The notes under the pieces were generated by a model, which was not told the DNA's origin, searched no databases, and saw only the letters and a program-made list of their open reading frames with translations. The position numbers were made by a program, and so were the translations under genes. Positions 53,911 through 62,947 of a DNA stretch of 64,000 nt are shown here, one piece after another. How positions within the stretch are numbered: position 1 is the stretch's first letter; each line of letters begins with the position of its first letter. This stretch comes from an uncultured Lachnospiraceae bacterium (GTDB lineage: Bacteria; Bacillota; Clostridia; Lachnospirales; Lachnospiraceae), in contig UQLY01000004.1 in assembly GCA_900542015.1 (NCBI GenBank), forward strand, positions 62,001 to 126,000. The letters run 5' to 3'.

Positions 53911-55515
53911 ATGGATCAGTTAAAGGAACTTCCAAAAAGGATTTTGGAGTGGTGGAATAAATTCAGCACAAAGCAGAAAACCATAGTGGTCGGTATTGTG
54001 GCGGGGGTCATTGTGGCGCTTGCCCTTTTGGTAACTGTTCTGACAAGGAAACAGTACGTGCCGCTGACAACCTGCGAGACGACAGCGGAGGCGGCGGAGG
54101 TTGTGGATCTGTTGGAAAGCAACAATTTTGATTATGAGACCAATACGGAAGGCACTACCATTACCATATTGGACAGCCAGGAAGCGGAAGCAAGGCTGTT
54201 GCTGGGGTCTAACAATATTCCCAATATGAATTACACCATCGACGATGTGACGGACGGCGGCTTTTCCACCACAGAGTCGGATAAGCAGAAACGTTATGTC
54301 GTGTACATGCAGGAGTACATGGAAGAAATACTGGAATCGAACAGCTCCGTTAAGAAAGCGACCGTACAGCTGGACGTTCCCGAAGACGATGGGACGCTGA
54401 TCGCCCAGGAAAAAGAGTCCTTTGCTGCGGTTACCCTGGAGCTGGAAGGCGAATTGTCGGAGGACGCGGCTGCGGCTCTTGCAAGATGCGTGGCGACGGG
54501 ACTGGGCAACGAGACGACGGATAATATTACGATTATCGATACCGAAGGCAATCTGTTGTTTTCGGGAGAGGACAGCTCCAATTCGGACGGCACCAGCGCC
54601 AATAGCCAGCTCGCGATGAAGCAAAAGGCGGAGAACCTGGTAAAGGGCGAGGTAAAATCCGTGCTTTTGGGAACTGATCTGTATGACAATGTGGAAGTGG
54701 CAAGCAACCTGGACCTGGATTTTTCCGTGACCAAGCTGGTAACGCATGATTATACGCCTGCAGAGGATTCCACCCAGGGCGTATTGAGCCATGAGGATAT
54801 TTACCAGTCGGATTCCCAGGGCGGCGTCGGCGGTGTGCCTGGCACTACCAGCAATGACAGCGACAACGATACGACCTATCAGATCCAGAATTATGACAAT
54901 TCATCCGAAAGCGTGACCCAGGAATCACGGGATTATCTTCCCAACGAATCGGTCACGGAGCAGACGATCCCTCCGGGGTTGATCCAATATGATTCGTCTT
55001 CGATTTCCGTGGCGGCGAAATCCTTACGGGTTTATAAGGAGGAGGAAGTCAGGGATCAGGGACTTTTGACCGATATGACCTGGGAAGAATTTAAAGCGGC
55101 GAACGAGACGCAGGTCAAATTGGACGTGGATGAAGAGCTGTACGCTCTGGTACATACGGCGACGGGGATTCCCGAAGAGAATATTTCCATTGTCGCTTAC
55201 GAAGTGCCGGTATTTATTGACCGGGAAGGAATTGACGTAGAGGCGACGGACGTTGTGCAGATTGTGATTATCGTCGTGATCTTAGGTCTGCTTGCCTTTG
55301 TCATTTTACGGAGCATGAGAACTTCCAAGACCGAGGAACCGGAGGAAGAGCTGTCGGTAGAAAGCCTGCTGCAGTCCACGCCCCAGGAACCTCTTGAAGA
55401 TATCGAGCTGGAAGACAAGTCGGAAACCAGAAAGATGATAGAGAAGTTTGTGGACGAGAATCCGGAAGCGGTGGCAAGTCTGTTGCGGAACTGGCTTTCG
55501 GAAGATTGGGGGTAA
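53911..55515 (+). CDS. fliF: Flagellar MS-ring protein FliF
   Basis: 534 residues. Forms the membrane ring that anchors the rod and switch. Two membrane helices, about 25-45 (VVGIVAGVIVALALLVTVL) and about 448-468 (VVQIVIIVVILGLLAFVI). Between them are the ring-building motifs (LEGELSEDAAAALARCVATG, NLDLDFSVTKLVTHDYTP). The cytoplasmic C-terminus (MIEKFVDENPEAVASLLRNW) is the FliG-binding tail. A Ser/Asp/Asn-rich mid-loop (SDNDTTYQIQNYDNSSE) is variable in the family. Followed by fliG after 6 bp. Confidence 0.96.
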   Translation: MDQLKELPKRILEWWNKFSTKQKTIVVGIVAGVIVALALLVTVLTRKQYVPLTTCETTAEAAEVVDLLESNNFDYETNTEGTTITILDSQEAEARLLLGSNNIPNMNYTIDDVTDGGFSTTESDKQKRYVVYMQEYMEEILESNSSVKKATVQLDVPEDDGTLIAQEKESFAAVTLELEGELSEDAAAALARCVATGLGNETTDNITIIDTEGNLLFSGEDSSNSDGTSANSQLAMKQKAENLVKGEVKSVLLGTDLYDNVEVASNLDLDFSVTKLVTHDYTPAEDSTQGVLSHEDIYQSDSQGGVGGVPGTTSNDSDNDTTYQIQNYDNSSESVTQESRDYLPNESVTEQTIPPGLIQYDSSSISVAAKSLRVYKEEEVRDQGLLTDMTWEEFKAANETQVKLDVDEELYALVHTATGIPEENISIVAYEVPVFIDREGIDVEATDVVQIVIIVVILGLLAFVILRSMRTSKTEEPEEELSVESLLQSTPQEPLEDIELEDKSETRKMIEKFVDENPEAVASLLRNWLSEDWG

Positions 55516-55521
55516 CGGGAA

Positions 55522-56535
55522 ATGGCGCGAAGCGAACAGAGCATTTCGGGAGTCCAAAAGGCGGCGGTTTTATTGATTGCGCTGGGACCGGAAAAATCTG
55601 CCCAGATATTTAAACATTTAAAAGAAGAGGAAATCGAAGAGCTGACGTTGGAAATTGCCAATACCCGCAGTATCACGCCGCAACTGAAAGAGGATGTGAT
55701 CAATGAGTTTTACGAGATCTGCCTCGCCCAGCAATATATTGCGGAAGGCGGCATCGGATACGCTAAGGAACTGTTGGAAAAAGCGCTTGGCGCCGAAAAG
55801 GCGATGGACGTCATCGGCAAGCTGACGACTTCCTTGCAGGTTAAGCCCTTTGAATTTGTCAGAAAGGCGGATGCTTCTCAGATATTGAACTTTATCCAGG
55901 ACGAGCATCCTCAGACCATTGCGCTGATTTTGTCCTATTTGTCGCCGCAGCAGGCGGCGCTGATTTTATCGGCGCTGACGCCGGATCGACAGGCGGATGT
56001 GGCAAGGCGTGTGGCGACCATGGACAGGACCAGTCCGGACGTCATCAAAGAGGTGGAGAGAGTGTTGGAGACAAAGCTTTCTTCTCTGGTAAATCAGGAT
56101 TACACGATTATCGGCGGCGTGGACGCGGTTGTAGAGATCTTAAACACCGTGGACAGGGGAACCGAGAAACATATTATGGAGACCCTCGAATTCGAGGACC
56201 CCGAGCTTGCAGACGAAATCCGCAAAAAGATGTTTGTATTCGAGGATATTCTGCTGTTGGACGACCGGGCGATTCAGAGGGTGCTGCGCGATGTGGACAA
56301 CAACGATCTTGCCGTTGCGCTCAAGGGTTCGACGGAGCAGGTACAAAACGCGATTTTCAACAACCTTTCCAAGCGTCTGTCGGCTATGATCAAAGAAGAT
56401 ATGGAATTTATGGGTCCGGTACGTATGAAGGATGTAGAAGAAGCGCAGCAGAAGATTGTCAATATTATCAGAAAACTGGAAGATTCCGCGGAGATTATCA
56501 TTTCCAGGGGCGGAGGTGACGAGATTGTTGTCTAG
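55522..56535 (+). CDS. fliG: Flagellar motor switch protein FliG
   Basis: 337 residues. Rotor protein that contacts the stator. FliG_N binds FliF (GVQKAAVLLIALGPEKSAQIF). The middle domain has the EHPQTIALILSYL motif, and the C-terminal torque helix has the charged pattern FEDILLLDDRAIQRVLRDVD. Its last codons contain the fliH ribosome site, and fliH starts inside it. Confidence 0.97.
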   Translation: MARSEQSISGVQKAAVLLIALGPEKSAQIFKHLKEEEIEELTLEIANTRSITPQLKEDVINEFYEICLAQQYIAEGGIGYAKELLEKALGAEKAMDVIGKLTTSLQVKPFEFVRKADASQILNFIQDEHPQTIALILSYLSPQQAALILSALTPDRQADVARRVATMDRTSPDVIKEVERVLETKLSSLVNQDYTIIGGVDAVVEILNTVDRGTEKHIMETLEFEDPELADEIRKKMFVFEDILLLDDRAIQRVLRDVDNNDLAVALKGSTEQVQNAIFNNLSKRLSAMIKEDMEFMGPVRMKDVEEAQQKIVNIIRKLEDSAEIIISRGGGDEIVV

Positions 56536-57400
56536 TCCCAATTTGTACAAATACAATCAGGTCGTGCTGCAGGATACAAAGGCAAGAGTCATCGATTCCA
56601 ATGATAGGATTGCGGAGCGGATCGCCGAGCTTTCCAAGAATTTGCAGACCAGCATCGAGGAAGAAAACGGAGAGGATTTTCCCGAAGCGTTTTCCGGCGG
56701 AATCGAGGCGGCGCAGGTATCGCAGCTTCTGGACGAGGATAGCGGCACTGTGATCAAGGCGGAGCCTGTTTATGAAGGACCTTCTCCGGAGGAGTTGCTG
56801 GCGCAGGCAAAGGAACAGGCGGAAGAATTGTTGGCGCAGGCGGGGCAGGAAGCCGAAGAGATCAAAAACCGCGCCTATGAAGAGGGGGCGGCGAAAGGAC
56901 GCGCCGACGGCTATGAAAAGGGAAGCCGGGAGGCGGAAGCACTGAAGGAACAACTGCGGCAGGAATATCAGGATAAGGAAGAAAGCCTGACGAGGATTTA
57001 TCAGGAAAAAATAGAAGAAGTGGAACCGGGGTTAATCGATATGCTGACGGATATCTACGAGCATATCTTCCGCGTCAAAATATCGGACAACAGAGATGTG
57101 GTCGTGCATCTTTTGAGCAATACCCTGCGTAAAATGGAAGGAAGCTCGGAATATCTGATCCATGTCTCGAGAGAAGATCTTCCTTTTGTCAGTATGCAGA
57201 AAGAGGCGCTGCTGGAAGCGGGCGGCGTGGTCAATGCACATTTCGATATTATCGAGGATCTGACGCTGAAGAAAAACCAGTGCCTGATCGAGACGGAAAA
57301 CGGCATTTTTGACTGCAGCCTCGGCGTGGAACTTAGGGAATTGAAGAAACAGCTTTTACTGCTTTCTTACGACGGTAAGGAGAAGCAAAAAGAAAGTTAA
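56525..57400 (+). CDS. fliH: Flagellar export apparatus regulator FliH
   Basis: 291 residues from the TTG at 56525, 11 bp inside fliG in another frame. The site GGAGGTGA 5 nt before supports this rare start over the upstream ATG at 56456, which lies deep in fliG. Peripheral stalk protein that binds and regulates FliI. Acidic N-terminus, a long Ala/Glu coiled coil (about 115-190) with the G-rich block EEGAAKGRADGYEKGSREAE, and a C-terminal FliH domain (VKISDNRDVVVHLLSNTLRKM). fliI follows by 14 bp. Confidence 0.88.
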   Translation: MLSSPNLYKYNQVVLQDTKARVIDSNDRIAERIAELSKNLQTSIEEENGEDFPEAFSGGIEAAQVSQLLDEDSGTVIKAEPVYEGPSPEELLAQAKEQAEELLAQAGQEAEEIKNRAYEEGAAKGRADGYEKGSREAEALKEQLRQEYQDKEESLTRIYQEKIEEVEPGLIDMLTDIYEHIFRVKISDNRDVVVHLLSNTLRKMEGSSEYLIHVSREDLPFVSMQKEALLEAGGVVNAHFDIIEDLTLKKNQCLIETENGIFDCSLGVELRELKKQLLLLSYDGKEKQKES

Positions 57401-57414
57401 AGGGGCAGGAAAAC

Positions 57415-58734
57415 GTGGCAAGCGCAGGAATTGATTTCAAAAAGTATGAGAAAGCATATAACCTGACCTATTTTAAAAAGCTGGGAAAGGTTGTCAATGT
57501 CGTAGGACTGACCATAGAGTCTGCGGGACCGGATGCGAAAATGGGCGATCTGTGCCGGATTTACAAAGAAGGCAGAAGCGGAGAGTATATTCTCGCGGAA
57601 GTTGTGGGCTTTAAAAATAAACATACGCTGCTGATGCCCTATGAGGCGACGGACCGCATCGGCGGCGGCTGTATTGTGGAAAACGAAGGGGCGCCTCTTT
57701 CAGTGCCGGTGGGCGAGGATCTGCTCGGCAAAACGCTGGACGGTCTGGGAAGACCCATAGAAGGCGGAGAAGTGCATTGCCTGCAAAGCTATCCCATGGA
57801 AGCGTCGGCGCCCGATCCCTTAAAAAGAGAAATGATTGATACCATTCTTCCTCTGGGCGTTAAGGCGGTGGACGGACTGATTACCGTCGGAAAAGGACAG
57901 AGGATCGGTATTTTTGCAGGTTCCGGTGTGGGAAAATCTACCCTGATGGGAATGTTTGCGCGCAACACCAGAGCCGATATCAATGTCATTGCCCTGATCG
58001 GCGAACGGGGCAGGGAAGTGCGGGAATTTATTGAGCGGGACCTGGGTCCCGAAGGTATGAAGCGCAGCGTGGTCGTTGTCGCCACCTCCGATAAACCGGC
58101 GCTGGAACGAAAAAAAGCGGCGCAGACCGCGACGGCAATCGCCGAATATTTCAGGGATAAGGGCAGAGACGTGCTGTTGATGATGGATTCTTTGACCCGT
58201 TTTTCCATGGCGCAGAGGGAAATCGGTCTTGCCAGCGGGGAACCGCCGGTTACAAGAGGATATCCGCCCAGCGTCTATTCGGAAATGCCGAAGCTTTTGG
58301 AGCGGGCGGGGAGAAACGATTCGGGGTCCATTACCGGGCTGTATACGGTGCTGGTTGACGGCGATGATTTTAACGAGCCGATTACGGATACGGCAAGGAG
58401 TATTTTGGACGGACACATTATGCTGGACAGAAAACTGGCGCATAAGAACCACTATCCGGCGATCGACGTGCTGCAGAGCATTTCCCGCTGCATGAGCCAG
58501 ATCGCTAAGCCGGAGCATAAGCAGGCGGCGGGAAGGCTGAAAAATGTGCTCGCCACCTATCAGGACGCGGAGGATCTGATCAATATCGGCGCCTATAAAA
58601 AGGGCAGTAATCCGGAAATCGATTACGCCATGGAAAAGATCAGGGCGGTAAATGATTTCCTGATGCAGGGAACGGATGAAAAGATCCCCTTTGAAGAGGA
58701 AGTGCAGAGGCTGATCGCACTATTTCAGGAATAA
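57415..58734 (+). CDS. fliI: Flagellum-specific ATP synthase FliI
   Basis: 439 residues, GTG start after GGGGCAGGA. Hexameric export ATPase of the F1-beta family. Walker A AGSGVGKSTL (about 168-177), RGREVREFIERDL, Walker B VLLMMDSLTRF, and the type III secretion variant GEPPVTRGYPPSVYSEMP. Complete domain order: N-terminal barrel, ATPase, C-terminal helical bundle. Confidence 0.97.
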   Translation: MASAGIDFKKYEKAYNLTYFKKLGKVVNVVGLTIESAGPDAKMGDLCRIYKEGRSGEYILAEVVGFKNKHTLLMPYEATDRIGGGCIVENEGAPLSVPVGEDLLGKTLDGLGRPIEGGEVHCLQSYPMEASAPDPLKREMIDTILPLGVKAVDGLITVGKGQRIGIFAGSGVGKSTLMGMFARNTRADINVIALIGERGREVREFIERDLGPEGMKRSVVVVATSDKPALERKKAAQTATAIAEYFRDKGRDVLLMMDSLTRFSMAQREIGLASGEPPVTRGYPPSVYSEMPKLLERAGRNDSGSITGLYTVLVDGDDFNEPITDTARSILDGHIMLDRKLAHKNHYPAIDVLQSISRCMSQIAKPEHKQAAGRLKNVLATYQDAEDLINIGAYKKGSNPEIDYAMEKIRAVNDFLMQGTDEKIPFEEEVQRLIALFQE

Positions 58735-58782
58735 GCGTCCGGGTATGTATCCGGGCACCGGAAACAGGAAGCGGGAGACGAT

Positions 58783-59241
58783 ATGAGCAAATTTATCTAT
58801 CGGATGCAGAATATTCTGGAAATCAAAGATAAAATGGAACAGCAGGCGAAAAACGAATTCGCGGCTGCAAACATGAGGGCGGCGCAGGAAGAGGAAAAGC
58901 TTGCGTTTTGCCTGGACAAACGCGGCAGGCTGGAGGAAGCCGGCAGGGAATTGCTGCTTGCCGACAAGCTTTCCATTCCGGATATAGAGGAAAATAAAAA
59001 ACTGGTGGCACATGCGGGCGAGCAGGTGCGGGCGCAGACCATTCAGGTCAGAATGGCGCAAAAGAAGCTGGAGGAACAGCGAATCCGCATGCAGAAGGCG
59101 ATGCAGGAGAGAAAGACGCAGGAAATTTTAAAAGAGAAAGCGTTTGAAGTCTTTGTGCAGGAGGAAAAGGCGGCGGAAAGCAGAGCGATTGACGAACTGA
59201 CCAGTTATACCCACGGTCAGAAAACGGATAATGACAGGTGA
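58783..59241 (+). CDS. fliJ: Flagellar export chaperone FliJ
   Basis: 152 residues. Almost entirely a Glu/Lys/Gln-rich antiparallel coiled coil beginning FIYRMQNILEIKDKMEQQ, the family signature start. Central stalk of the export ATPase. Site GCGGGAG before the ATG. It overlaps the next gene's ribosome site. Confidence 0.9.
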   Translation: MSKFIYRMQNILEIKDKMEQQAKNEFAAANMRAAQEEEKLAFCLDKRGRLEEAGRELLLADKLSIPDIEENKKLVAHAGEQVRAQTIQVRMAQKKLEEQRIRMQKAMQERKTQEILKEKAFEVFVQEEKAAESRAIDELTSYTHGQKTDNDR

Positions 59242-59246
59242 TGACG

Positions 59247-60128
59247 ATGGCGAATGAAGCGATGGATCAGATCAATCCCATAGATCCCAAAGAGGAACGG
59301 AAGCGTCTGAATGCGGAGAAAAAGAAATTAAAGCAGGAACAAAAGCAACAGAAAAAAGAAGCGAAACAGAGAGCGAAGGAACTGGCGTTAGAGGAGGCGA
59401 ACATTGAGGACGACGACGATGGCGGCGGTTTTTCCGTTGTGATTGTGACGGCAGTTATTATCATTGTATGGCTGGGGATTCTCGCCCTTTTGATCAAACT
59501 GGACGTAGGAGGCTTCGGCTCCAATGTCCTCGCTCCGATTATTTCCGACGTGCCGGTCTTAAATAAAATTCTGCCGGACAGTGCGGAGACGGAAGTATCC
59601 GACGGGGAAAGCTACGGCGGGTACACCAACTTAAAGGACGCGGTGGACCAGATTGAAAAGCTGGAACTGCAGTTGGAGCAGACGCAGTCCAATCAACAGG
59701 CTGACAGCGAGGAAATCGCGCAGCTTAAGGCGGAGATTGAACGCTTGTCAACCTTTGAAGCCAACCAGATTGAATTTCAGAGGATAAAAAACGAATTTTA
59801 CGAAGAGGTCGTCTATGCGGAGAACGGACCGGGAGCCGAGGAATATGCCAGATATTATGAGAGCATGGACCCGGAAACGGCGCAGAGCCTGTATAAAGAG
59901 GTAATTGCCGAAGAAGAAGTGGCGCAGGAAATCAAAGATTACGCACAGGCTTACTCCGAAATGAAACCCAAGGAGGCGGCGTCGATTTTTGAGGCAATGA
60001 CGGATAATCTGGATCTTGCGGCGAAAATCCTCGGCGTGATGGAACCGGACGATCGAGGCGCTATTTTAGGAGCCATGGACCCGGAAATTGCGGCGAAAAT
60101 TACAAAAATTATGGACCCGGAGTCTTAA
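59247..60128 (+). CDS. MotE/YlxF-like flagellar membrane protein with MgtE_N-like domain
   Basis: 293 residues from the ATG at 59247, behind AGGTGATG; GTG 59238 and ATG 59241 are alternatives. A Lys/Glu-rich cytoplasmic coiled coil (about 15-45), a membrane helix (about 58-78, FSVVIVTAVIIIVWLGILALL), a second coiled coil (about 130-175), and a C-terminal helical domain (about 195-290) with repeated MDPETAQ / MEPDDRGAILGAMDPEIAAKI blocks like MgtE_N. MotE proteins are motility chaperones for stator components in Gram-negatives; the Firmicute gene at this place is ylxF. Role inferred from position and domain order. Confidence 0.75.
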   Translation: MANEAMDQINPIDPKEERKRLNAEKKKLKQEQKQQKKEAKQRAKELALEEANIEDDDDGGGFSVVIVTAVIIIVWLGILALLIKLDVGGFGSNVLAPIISDVPVLNKILPDSAETEVSDGESYGGYTNLKDAVDQIEKLELQLEQTQSNQQADSEEIAQLKAEIERLSTFEANQIEFQRIKNEFYEEVVYAENGPGAEEYARYYESMDPETAQSLYKEVIAEEEVAQEIKDYAQAYSEMKPKEAASIFEAMTDNLDLAAKILGVMEPDDRGAILGAMDPEIAAKITKIMDPES

Positions 60129-60203
60129 GAAAAGCGGCGTTTGTACCGATATATCCTATAGGCAGATTGGATTCTGCAAAAAAACGGGAAAGGAGGAGGA
60201 CGG

Positions 60204-61634
60204 ATGACCAGTGCACCAATCAATGATTATCCTGCATTGCAGGCGTATCGGAGCGTGAAAAATACCGACGGCGGTGCGGCGGTTCAGGGCGAGGATGTTT
60301 CCGAAAGCTTTCAGAACGCCATGAAGCAGGCGGGAAGCATGCCGGCGGGCGAAGCAAGAGAAACGGCGGGACAGACCCGGACGGGCGCAGAGAGCCGCAC
60401 GACAGGAATGGTAACGGGAACCCCGGAGGCGTATACCGGCAAAACCCAAAACCAGGCGGCAAAGGTACATAATAAGGATGCTTCCGATAAGACGGAGCGC
60501 GGCGACGCGAAACAGACGGAAGAAGTCAAAGAAGCCGTAGAAAAGGTTTCAGAGGAAACGGAAAAGGAAATCGTCAAGGAAGTGGCGGACGAACTGGACG
60601 TTACCGAGGAAGAAGTGGAAGCGGCGATGGCAGCGTTGGGGCTTACCGTTTTGGATCTGAGGGATCAGACCAATATGGCGGCGCTTGTTACACAGTTGAC
60701 GGGCGAAAATGATCCGATGACGCTTCTGACGGACGAAAATCTGTTTGTGACGATCGGACAGCTTGCAGAGCAAATCGGAGAGATCATCGACCAAAATGTG
60801 GGAGAGTTGTCAAAAGAACTGGGAATGGATCCGGATGAACTGCTTCAATTGCTGCAGGCTTCCGTAAAAGAGGGCGATGCCGACGCGCAGACGGGCGTTG
60901 TCGTTGAAATTATTCAGGATGCCCCCGGGGAAGAGACGCAGACGGTGACCGCGGATGCGGTTTTGGAGGAAGAGGCGGCAGAGCCGGAGAAGGTTGCGGC
61001 GGCTGAGGAAGCCGGGACGAAAGAACAGACGGGACAGGATCAAAGCATGATGAATGCTCGTCAGGAAAGCTCCCCACTTATCAACCAGATGTTTGACGCC
61101 CGCACGGTGGAAAACGGAGAGATCCGGCAGGCGGAAATGCCCTTTACATCCTATGTGGATACGGCGGACATTATCAATCAGATCGGAGATTATGTAAAGA
61201 TCCACCAGAGTGAATCCATGTCGGAAATGGAAATTTCCTTACACCCGGAAAGCCTCGGCAATATTCATTTGCAGGTAGCTGCAAGAGAAGGCGTGATAAC
61301 GGCGACGATTACGACGCAGAACGAGGCGGTACGCGAAGCGCTGATGGTTCAGGCGATGGTATTAAAAGAAGAGCTGAACGAACAGGGCGTGAAAGTCGAA
61401 GCGGTGGAAGTAACCGTGGCAAGCCACGAATTTGAACGGGACATGAAAAACGGCGGAGAAGAAGCCAGAAACCTGTTTGAACAGCAGGTTCAGAAACAGA
61501 CAAGGCGCAGAATTGTCATCGACGGCTTACAGCAGGCGCAGGAAATGTTGGAAAACGAAGATCTGACCGACGCGGAAAAGCTGCAGATCGATATGATGGC
61601 AAAGAGCGGAAACAGCGTGGATTTCACAGCATAG
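60204..61634 (+). CDS. fliK: Flagellar hook-length control protein FliK
   Basis: 476 residues. Molecular ruler that sets hook length and switches export specificity. The N-terminal 300 residues are low-complexity and unrelated to known folds, as usual. The C-terminal Flg_hook domain (about 330-420) carries the conserved MEISLHPESLGNIHLQVAAREGVITATI and VRE block. AAAGGAGGAGG precedes the ATG. flgD follows by 48 bp. Confidence 0.93.
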   Translation: MTSAPINDYPALQAYRSVKNTDGGAAVQGEDVSESFQNAMKQAGSMPAGEARETAGQTRTGAESRTTGMVTGTPEAYTGKTQNQAAKVHNKDASDKTERGDAKQTEEVKEAVEKVSEETEKEIVKEVADELDVTEEEVEAAMAALGLTVLDLRDQTNMAALVTQLTGENDPMTLLTDENLFVTIGQLAEQIGEIIDQNVGELSKELGMDPDELLQLLQASVKEGDADAQTGVVVEIIQDAPGEETQTVTADAVLEEEAAEPEKVAAAEEAGTKEQTGQDQSMMNARQESSPLINQMFDARTVENGEIRQAEMPFTSYVDTADIINQIGDYVKIHQSESMSEMEISLHPESLGNIHLQVAAREGVITATITTQNEAVREALMVQAMVLKEELNEQGVKVEAVEVTVASHEFERDMKNGGEEARNLFEQQVQKQTRRRIVIDGLQQAQEMLENEDLTDAEKLQIDMMAKSGNSVDFTA

Positions 61635-61682
61635 CCCCAAGGGGCAAAGCAGAATGAAAAAATAAAAGAAAGGAGAATGGTT

Positions 61683-62408
61683 ATGAGTGTATCGGCACAG
61701 GTAATTGACGGCGTGCTGCAGCAAAAGGTAAACGGAAAAGACGACAGCAAGGTTTCTAAGGCAACCAATTCGTCAACCCTCGATAAAGACGCATTTTTAC
61801 AGCTCCTGGTAGCACAGATGAAATATCAGGACCCGTTAGAGCCCACTTCCAATACGGAATACATCTCACAGTACGCTACATTTTCGGAACTGGAACAGAT
61901 GCAGAACATGAGCAGCACTTTGGAGCTGTCCCGTGCGGCAAGCCTCGTAGGGCAGACGGTAGTCGTAGAGTCTACGGATGAAAACGGCGTGACAACAAGC
62001 GATATGGGGGTAGTTGATTATATCAGCTATGAAAATTCCAAAGCGCTTGTATGGGTAAACGGTAATTCCTACTCGCTGGACGACGTGGTAGAGGTAGCTG
62101 ATCCGGAATACATAGAAGCATATTCCATGGCGCTGACGCTGGTCAATGCGATCAGCAAGCTTCCGGCGGTGGCGAACCTGTCAATCAGCGAAAGAGAAGC
62201 GGTAGAATCCATTAAAGAGACATACGACTCCATGAACGAATACCAGCAGAGCTTTGTCGCAACGGATGTCAAAGAAAAAATCGATGAGTACGTGGCAAAG
62301 ATGGATGAGCTGATCAAACTTGACGAGCTGGAGCATCCCAAGACGGACGGCGATGATGACGGCGACGGCGGTGAAGACGACGGCGGGCAGAGCGGCACAG
62401 TGGAGTAG
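61683..62408 (+). CDS. flgD: Flagellar hook assembly protein FlgD
   Basis: 241 residues; start at 61683 because AAGGAG is 7 nt upstream (61677 is too close). Scaffold cap for hook growth. N-terminal block DKDAFLQLLVAQMKYQDPLEPTSNTEYISQYATFSELEQM is diagnostic. The usual FlgD Ig/tudor core is reduced to a short LVGQTVVVESTDENG region, and the C-terminus carries an extra helical part plus an Asp/Gly tail (about 222-236). Confidence 0.92.
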   Translation: MSVSAQVIDGVLQQKVNGKDDSKVSKATNSSTLDKDAFLQLLVAQMKYQDPLEPTSNTEYISQYATFSELEQMQNMSSTLELSRAASLVGQTVVVESTDENGVTTSDMGVVDYISYENSKALVWVNGNSYSLDDVVEVADPEYIEAYSMALTLVNAISKLPAVANLSISEREAVESIKETYDSMNEYQQSFVATDVKEKIDEYVAKMDELIKLDELEHPKTDGDDDGDGGEDDGGQSGTVE

Positions 62409-62458
62409 CAGGGTGGTTTTAAGAAAGCCATCATGCGACGGGGAAGGGAGGAAAACCT

Positions 62459-62869
62459 ATGAATCGTATTCAGCAAAACTTCCTTTCAAACCTGCAGGTA
62501 CAGGAACAATATTTCAATCCTTCCAAAGCAATTGATGCGGATAAGACGAAGAAAACGGAACAGCTTTCTTTCGGGGAAATCCTGTCGCAGAAGGCGCGGG
62601 AAACCGCAGACAGCGAGCCGATTAAGTTTTCCAAGCACGCGTCCAACAGACTTGCGGACAGAAAGATTGAACTGACCAGCTCGCAGATGGACAGACTGGC
62701 GGAAGGAACCCAGAGAGCCGGGATGAAAGGAATCAGAGACTCGCTTGTGATGATAGACAATCTTGCCTTTATCGTAAACGTACCGAACCATACGGTGGTA
62801 ACGGCATTGGATCAGACACAGGCGGAAGAAAAAATTTTTACAAATATTGACGGAGCCGTAATTGCTTAA
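62459..62869 (+). CDS. TIGR02530-family flagellar operon protein
   Basis: 136 residues. Conserved small protein found between flgD and flgE in Firmicute and some other fla operons. Family block FSKHASNRLADRKIELTSSQMDRL and IDNLAFIVNVPNHTVVTAL. Function not established; position suggests hook assembly. GGGAGG before the ATG. Confidence 0.88.
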   Translation: MNRIQQNFLSNLQVQEQYFNPSKAIDADKTKKTEQLSFGEILSQKARETADSEPIKFSKHASNRLADRKIELTSSQMDRLAEGTQRAGMKGIRDSLVMIDNLAFIVNVPNHTVVTALDQTQAEEKIFTNIDGAVIA

Positions 62870-62894
62870 GCCGGACCTTTTCGGAGGCTTACAT

Positions 62895-62916
62895 GTTCCC
62901 GAACGACAGAGGGAAC
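62895..62916 (+). other. Short hairpin between the TIGR02530 gene and flgE
   Basis: GTTCCC and GGGAAC (62895-62900, 62911-62916) around a 10-nt loop, without a T-run. Possibly an mRNA processing or stability element. Confidence 0.35.
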
Positions 62917-62947
62917 GACCGGTTCCAGACAGGAGGTCGATTTAACT

